From positions 1-57,965 of the forward strand of contig RXIV01000012.1 in the NCBI GenBank assembly GCA_003989085.1: DNA of 57,965 bases. The letters are read 5' to 3'. The position numbers were made by a program, and so were the translations under genes. Positions within the stretch are counted from its first letter, which is position 1. Each line of letters starts with the position of its first letter. The notes below the pieces were generated by a model. It was not told the DNA's origin. It saw nothing but the letters and a program-made list of their open reading frames with translations, and searched no databases. Of the stretch, positions 53,357-57,965 are shown piece by piece. The stretch comes from Candidatus Competibacteraceae bacterium (lineage in GTDB: Bacteria; Pseudomonadota; Gammaproteobacteria; Competibacterales; Competibacteraceae).

Positions 53357-53890
53357 TCAGGCCGTGGCCCGGAGCAGCCAGCCGTCCACCGGTGAGCGCG
53401 GGTTGCCTGGGTTGCCGGTTTTACCGGGAGGGCTGGGGAGTGATTCCAACTGGTTATTGGCTTCCAGTTCCTTGAAGGCTTTGGCCAGGGCCAAGGCGGT
53501 CTCGGTCGGGATCTGCAGCACCACGGCCTTGGTCTCCTGATCCACGACGCGAACCACCATTTGCTGGTATTGATCGTCCATGTCGAAGCGCAGGTTGGTC
53601 TGGTAGTGACTCAGGCGCTGGTTGAGGTCGTCGAGGGTGGCGGCAAGTTGCTCGGGGTCGGGCGCGACGGGCGGGCGCGGGCGCTGACTGTTGGGATCAC
53701 TAGGGGGTAGCCACTCGGTGCTGCTGACCGTGGGGGGTTGGGTAACGGCGGTTTCGGGGGTGTTGATCGGCTTGCTTACCGCGTCCTGAATCGTGGCCGA
53801 GGCAAGCGACTCGGCACGGGCAGCGGGGACGGAACGGGCGAATGCGGAATTAGCGCCGGCCAGGTTGCTGATATTGCCGAGGTCGCTCAT
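53357..53890 (-). CDS. flaG: FlaG family protein
   Basis: The C-terminal half carries the FlaG motif (QTNLRFDMDDQYQQMVVRVV, VVLQIPTETALALAKAFKEL). The N-terminal half is Pro/Ser/Ala-rich and disordered. After the FlaG domain the protein continues for ~25 residues (SLPSPPGKTGNPGNPRSPVD...), longer than usual. FlaG influences filament length. A GGAGAGA ribosome binding site precedes the ATG. Confidence 0.87.
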   Translation of the reverse strand: MSDLGNISNLAGANSAFARSVPAARAESLASATIQDAVSKPINTPETAVTQPPTVSSTEWLPPSDPNSQRPRPPVAPDPEQLAATLDDLNQRLSHYQTNLRFDMDDQYQQMVVRVVDQETKAVVLQIPTETALALAKAFKELEANNQLESLPSPPGKTGNPGNPRSPVDGWLLRATA

Positions 53891-53916
53891 AGCGGTCTCT
53901 CCTTCTGAAAAGCCGA

Positions 53917-53955
53917 AAGCGGGGCTTGGCGTTAGTGTAAGCCCAAGCCTCGCTT
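53917..53955 (-). terminator. Probable intrinsic terminator of fliC
   Basis: On the minus strand, 18 bp after the fliC stop, AAGCGAGGCTTGG pairs with CCAAGCCCCGCTT (12 of 13, arms 53943-53955 and 53917-53929) around a 13-nt loop and is followed by TCGGCTTTTCAG. The stem is strong; the T-run is short and offset. It would separate highly expressed fliC from flaG-fliD. Confidence 0.55.
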
Positions 53956-53972
53956 AATTCACTACAACCGGT

Positions 53973-56072
53973 TTACCGTAGCAGCGACAACAGTTGCTGT
54001 GGGGCCTGGTTGGCTTGCGACAGGATGGCGATACTGGCCTGTGACAGAACGCTGGCCTTGGTCATGGCGGCCGATTCCTGGGCGAAGTCGGCGTCCATGA
54101 TGCGGCTGCGGGCACCGGTGAGGTTTTCCGACCCATTCTGCAGGTTGGCGATGGTCGAGCTGAAGCGATTCTGCGTCGCGCCGAGATTGGCCCGAATGGT
54201 GTCAATCTGGCTGAGGGCGCCATCGGCCAGTTTGAGCGCGGTGTTGGCGCCGTCGACCGTGGAGATGTCGATGGTGTTGATCGCTACCAGTGACGGTGTA
54301 CTGGTTTGCAAGCCCGCCTTGGTCAGATTGTTGCCGGCGAGGGTAAACGCCTTGGCGGAGTTCAGTTCCAGGATGCCTTTGCCGCTGAGAGCGGTATAAA
54401 CACCATCAGTACCCGCAGTAGGAACCACACTAGTCGTGACCCCAGCTATTCCCGATGAATACGTCGGAGTGATATTGGCTATAGTAGTCCCCTTCAGATC
54501 CGAGGTGAGTTTGATGACACCACCGGTTTCGTCAGTCGCCTGTATGTTGGTTTTAATCAGGGCGTACTGGTTATTGACCGCAGCAGCGAAGCTTGTTCCG
54601 ACAGCGGCATCAGTAGCTCCGAAGTTGACCGCGACGTTGCTTCCCGTCCGGGCCACACCGTTGAAACCAAACTCGTAGGTCACACCACCGGCATTGATCG
54701 TATCTCCGACCGCCAGACCGGCCCCTGTAGTAGTGTGAGTTATGCCAGTTATGACTGAACTTGACTCCGTTATGAGGGTATGGCTTTCGGTCTTAGTCAT
54801 CACGGTTGACGTAAGGCTGAACGTAGCGCCGGCACCACCAACGGTCACGTCGTGCAGGGTTCCAGCAGCCAACGCAGTAGTGAACGCCGTCCTGATATTG
54901 GCAGCTGAAGTTGCTGCATCGGTGCCAATATTAATCTGGTTTCCAGTGGCACCGGATGCGACAAACGTGAATAACTGACCGCCTGCAGTCAACGTTTCGC
55001 CTGCAACCGTGGTAGCTGTTACGGTGCCGGTATATGCGCTTAAAGCACCCGCAGCAAAAGTGGCTTTACTAAAAGAAGCTGATGCCGTAGAACCCGCCAC
55101 TTCCAAGCCAGAGGCGTTCTCCACGCGATTAGCGCCTGCTGTGCTGGAGCTGGTGATATCAATGGTTTTGCCGGTAACGGATTTAAGCGTCAGCTTACCG
55201 TCGACCTGATTGGCTTCCGCAGTCACGCCGGTCTCATTACTCACCGCATTGATCGCAGCAGCGACGTTTGCCCCTTGGGTGGCGACGCTATTCGAACCGG
55301 ACACGCTGCCGATAATCGTGCCATTGATGATTAAATCGCCGGCCAGCAGGCTCTGGTTTCGCGCCAGTGCATTGGCGCTCGTCAACTCGGTCTTTGCAGT
55401 CGCGCCGACGCCGGTCTGGTCAGCGATGCCATTGATGGCCTTAGCGATGGATTCCGCCGAACTATCTGTCGAGGCACCTACGTCCAGCCCATTAATGGTT
55501 ACATCACCCCCAACCAGTGCGGTGCTGCCCAGAACCTTTTGTGCACCTTGTGCCTGATAAGAACCGAGCGCCGAGGTTTGAGCGTTGCCGACATTGACGG
55601 TGATGGTCTGGGCGGCATTGGCGCCGATCTGGAACTGGGCCGCGCTGAAACTGCCGTCAATGATCGCCTTGCCGTTGAACTGGGTGGTCTCGGAGATGCG
55701 CTGCATTTCCGCCAGCATGGCTTGCACTTCGCTATTTAGCGCATCCCGATCCGAAGAGGTGTTGGTGTCGTTGGCGGATTGCACCGACAGTTCCCGGATG
55801 CGCTGCAAAATGTTCGTGGATTCCTGGAGCGAACCTTCTGCGGTTTGCGCCAGCGAGATTCCGTCATTAGCGTTGCGAACCGCCTGGTTCATGCCTTTAA
55901 TCTGCGCGGTCATGCGGTCGGAGATCGCCAAGCCCGCCGCGTCGTCCTTGGCGGAGTTGATCCGCAGACCGGTGCTGAGGCGCTGCATGGCGGTGTTCTG
56001 CATGGCCTGATTGGCACCCATGTTGCGTTGTGCGTTCAGGGCGGGAATATTGGTGTTGACGGTGGCGACCAT
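53973..56072 (-). CDS. fliC: Flagellin, long form with large variable domain
   Basis: The 699-aa flagellin has the conserved D0/D1 N-terminus (MVATVNTNIPALNAQRNMGA; QRLSTGLRINSAKDDAAGLA) and C-terminus (GARSRIMDADFAQESAAMTK; SQASIAILSQANQAPQQLLS). The middle (residues ~140-600) is a variable region rich in Thr/Ser/Ala/Gly with two flagellin-IN-like segments (DVTINGLDVG, DLIINGTIIG). Its central part (about 54400-55150) has lower GC and different codon use from the ends. Most proteobacterial flagellins are 280-500 aa, so this filament should have a thick outer domain. A close sigma-28 promoter match lies upstream. Confidence 0.96.
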   Translation of the reverse strand: MVATVNTNIPALNAQRNMGANQAMQNTAMQRLSTGLRINSAKDDAAGLAISDRMTAQIKGMNQAVRNANDGISLAQTAEGSLQESTNILQRIRELSVQSANDTNTSSDRDALNSEVQAMLAEMQRISETTQFNGKAIIDGSFSAAQFQIGANAAQTITVNVGNAQTSALGSYQAQGAQKVLGSTALVGGDVTINGLDVGASTDSSAESIAKAINGIADQTGVGATAKTELTSANALARNQSLLAGDLIINGTIIGSVSGSNSVATQGANVAAAINAVSNETGVTAEANQVDGKLTLKSVTGKTIDITSSSTAGANRVENASGLEVAGSTASASFSKATFAAGALSAYTGTVTATTVAGETLTAGGQLFTFVASGATGNQINIGTDAATSAANIRTAFTTALAAGTLHDVTVGGAGATFSLTSTVMTKTESHTLITESSSVITGITHTTTGAGLAVGDTINAGGVTYEFGFNGVARTGSNVAVNFGATDAAVGTSFAAAVNNQYALIKTNIQATDETGGVIKLTSDLKGTTIANITPTYSSGIAGVTTSVVPTAGTDGVYTALSGKGILELNSAKAFTLAGNNLTKAGLQTSTPSLVAINTIDISTVDGANTALKLADGALSQIDTIRANLGATQNRFSSTIANLQNGSENLTGARSRIMDADFAQESAAMTKASVLSQASIAILSQANQAPQQLLSLLR

Positions 56073-56161
56073 GATTGCTTCTCCAGATGGATGACCGAGG
56101 CTGAAATGAGGTGGGGTTGGCCGGGTGTGGCTGTGGCGCGAACCCCTGAACTTGTTCTCAG

Positions 56162-56188
56162 CTATCGGCGGCGGCGGGCGGGGCTTTA
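56162..56188 (-). promoter_or_regulatory. Sigma-28 (FliA) promoter for fliC
   Basis: On the minus strand TAAA (56185-56188) and GCCGATAG (56162-56169) are separated by exactly 15 bp, matching the FliA consensus TAAA-N15-GCCGATAA with one mismatch. Transcription would start ~80 bp before the fliC ATG. The 325-bp gap 56073-56397 shows no other clear element. Confidence 0.85.
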
Positions 56189-56397
56189 GGGGCGAGGAGA
56201 AAATTTTGTAGGGGCAGCAAGCTTAGGTTGGTCTGGCTATGTTGCTATTGGTGCATGTCCCCTAGACCCTTACTGAATTCTTGCTGATCGGGTGTTCCAA
56301 GACGGATTTTGGCTCGTCGATCCGACCTGTGGTTCGGTGGATGCCTCCGTGAGTCTTATGTATAAGACGTTTAAGCCTCGGGTTCCACCAGAACCAA

Positions 56398-57081
56398 TCA
56401 GCCGTTACTCCCGCGCTGTTTCTGCAATGCTTGATCCAGATTACGGTGAGCCTCGTTGAAATCAGGCCGTAGCGCCACAGCTTGACGGAAACAGGTGATT
56501 GCTTCCTCCCACTGACCTAGTTCCAATTGTACCTTGCCAAAATTATTACAGGCTAGAACGTGGTTTGGATTCAGTTCCAGCGTTCGCCTATAGCTATCTG
56601 TCGCTTCCTCCAGTCGCCCCAAGCCCTGTAGTGCCTTGCCCAGATTATTATGATAAGTATCCGAGTTCGGATTTTCCCGCAACGCCTGTCGGATGAGCCG
56701 CTCCGCAGTAACATGATCGCCACGCTGCGAATAAATTACTCCCAGCAAATGTAATGCATCGATGTATCCCGGTTCTGCCTCGAATACTTGCCGATAAACT
56801 GCTTCGGCATCGTCCAGACGCTTGTCTCTATGCCACTGCGCCGCCTGTTCCAATAACTGCCCATAAATATGTTGAGCCTGTTGAAGTTATTGGGCTTTTA
56901 ATCGCTGTTCGGCCAGCGCCATTGCTTGGGTGAGGGTTAACAACTGCTCATTGATTCGCACTGTAAGTTGCTGTTCATTGCTACGCACCAAGCTTTGTAG
57001 CAATGTGACCGCAGCATTACGGGTAGCCGGCGTGGCGGAGGAGCGACTGGAACTTCTAGGTTTGCGTGGTTTACTCGTCAT
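56398..57081 (-). pseudogene. TPR protein gene interrupted by an in-frame TAA
   Basis: Two open stretches share one reading frame: 57081-56890 (MTSKPRKPRSSSRSSATPAT..., ending AEQRLKAQ) and 56886-56398 (LQQAQHIYGQLLEQAAQWHR, then about three TPR units such as YHNNLGKALQGLGRLEEATD). A single TAA at 56887-56889 separates them. The joined sequence AEQRLKAQ-stop-LQQAQHIYGQLL reads like a normal TPR N-terminus, which suggests a nonsense mutation in what was a 227-aa protein. Alternatively the second part starts at the TTG at 56853. TPR proteins of this type are often fused to or located with glycosyltransferases near flagellin genes. Confidence 0.6.
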
Positions 57082-57147
57082 GGGAAGGGTTCTCTGCTGT
57101 GAGGGTTAGCATTTACGCCTAACGGCTTCTGACCAAAATATGCTTCA

Positions 57148-57919
57148 TCAATCCGGCAGCAGTGCCTTCATCCATTCGTCGAGATGCTGATCCAGCATCC
57201 AATTCGACAGCACCCATTCACGCAATTGCTCGCCGGACGTGTGAGTAGCATCCAAGTCGTTAATATGAGCGCGGATGGCGTTAATCCAAGCTTTTTGGTT
57301 ATTAGGGACACGAGTAATGGGAGCATTCCGGTACGGCAGAATATCAGTAGCAATCACCGGATAACCGATTGCGCCGTATTCTAGTAATCGCAGGTTGCTT
57401 TTAGCAGTATTGAAGCGGTTGAGTTCAAGTGGAGCAATGGCCAGATCCAGATCAAGCGCAGCCAGCCCAGCCGGATACTGATCAAATGGAACAGCGTTAT
57501 GCACCTCAGCAACGTGATAACGAAGCTTTGGCGGACACAGGCCCATGAAAATCCAGTAGTCAGCGCATAGTCTACGAAAAAGGTGGCGGGTAAATAGCCA
57601 TCATTGACGCTGGCGATCAGATCACTACGCTGAAGATGTCCCTCCAGTAACGGTTTAGCGATGAGTGCCCAATCCTCCGCAGTACCGTCCGCAGTTTCTG
57701 GTAGAGCCACTGCCAGTTCATCAATGTGCCCGAGAGTAGCTTCACCACCCGATTCAACAGCCCGCAATGCCGCATCGAAGGCGAAAGCACAGGGCATAGC
57801 GGCAAGATAAAGATTGAAGGTTGGCCATAGCGCCCGATGGGTCAGAACCGCATGTCCAATGTAGGCCGAGCTGCGTAGCAATTCTATATAGGACTTTCGC
57901 TCGTAATTAATTCAAGAGC
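57148..57919 (-). pseudogene. Glycosyltransferase gene, frameshifted and truncated
   Basis: The frame ending at 57148 has a clear glycosyltransferase C-terminus: DYWIFMGLCPPKLRYHVAEV, YPAGLAALDLDLAIAPLELN, KSNLRLLEYGAIGYPVIATD and a Trp-rich end. Upstream, from about 57600 to 57919, the coding character (GHAVLTHRALWPTFNLYLAA; GTAEDWALIAKPLLEGH) continues in a different frame, which has no ATG and starts after a TAA at 57920-57922. So at least one frameshift lies between about 57546 and 57600, and the 5' end is missing or broken. This class often modifies flagellin or surface polysaccharide. Confidence 0.6.
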
Positions 57920-57965
57920 TTACTTTGGATTAAACTGGCTTTCTGATATAGTCAGCGAATGAAAA

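Overview
The window looks like the chromosome of a moderately GC-rich gammaproteobacterium. The evidence is the gene order pncC-thpR-recA-recX-alaS-lysC-csrA-tRNA-Ser-tRNA-Arg, a Pseudomonas-type flagellar cluster with a FleQ-type sigma-54 activator, a type II secretion pseudopilin operon and the metX-metW pair. A 3-hydroxypropionate-bi-cycle-like gene cluster would fit a storage-polymer accumulating relative such as the Competibacteraceae, but that placement is inference.

Positions 1-6037 are the integrase end of a mobile element that continues past the left edge. It carries the tail of a SLOG-like nucleotide-binding protein, a promoter with an operator-like palindrome, several small unknown genes, a coiled-coil protein, a RecE-like nuclease, an HNH gene with an in-frame internal deletion, an excisionase-like HTH gene and a tyrosine integrase. 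The integrase ends 5 bp from the 3' end of a tRNA-Arg gene. Related short hairpins recur between its genes.

Positions 6038-14465 hold core genes, nearly all on the minus strand: two tRNAs, csrA, lysC, alaS, recX, recA, thpR, pncC and corA. Positions 14673-24533 hold a MltD-like lytic transglycosylase, gspG-H-I-J-K-L-M-N in tightly overlapping order, metX-metW and a Sel1-repeat membrane protein. Positions 24803-26917 hold an ABC ATPase and ApbE.

Positions 26991-33510 hold a likely acyl-CoA operon on the plus strand: two SmtA/SmtB-like family III CoA transferases, a mesaconyl-C4-CoA-hydratase-like protein, a malyl-CoA-lyase-like protein and a Mct-like CoA transferase. A second CitE-like lyase faces it. 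Together they could move glyoxylate, propionyl-CoA, mesaconate or citramalate carbon toward acetyl-CoA and pyruvate, like the second cycle of the 3-hydroxypropionate bi-cycle. Itaconate degradation is the main alternative. Positions 33721-39119 hold YqhA, a DUF815 ATPase, tail-specific protease Prc, a NYN-domain protein and a TrkA-like protein.

Positions 39199-56188 are a flagellar cluster on the minus strand. In transcription order it reads fliC, flaG, fliD, fliS, fliT, a mazEF toxin-antitoxin pair, a PilZ-like gene, fleQ, fliE, fliF, fliG, fliH, fliI, fliJ and fliK. A close sigma-28 promoter match lies before fliC and a sigma-54-type site before fliE. FliK carries three near-identical 144-bp repeats. 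Upstream of fliC (56398-57919) are decayed TPR and glycosyltransferase genes, perhaps a dying flagellin-glycosylation module. Two solitary hairpins resembling IS200/IS605 right ends lie at 14554 and 32571.
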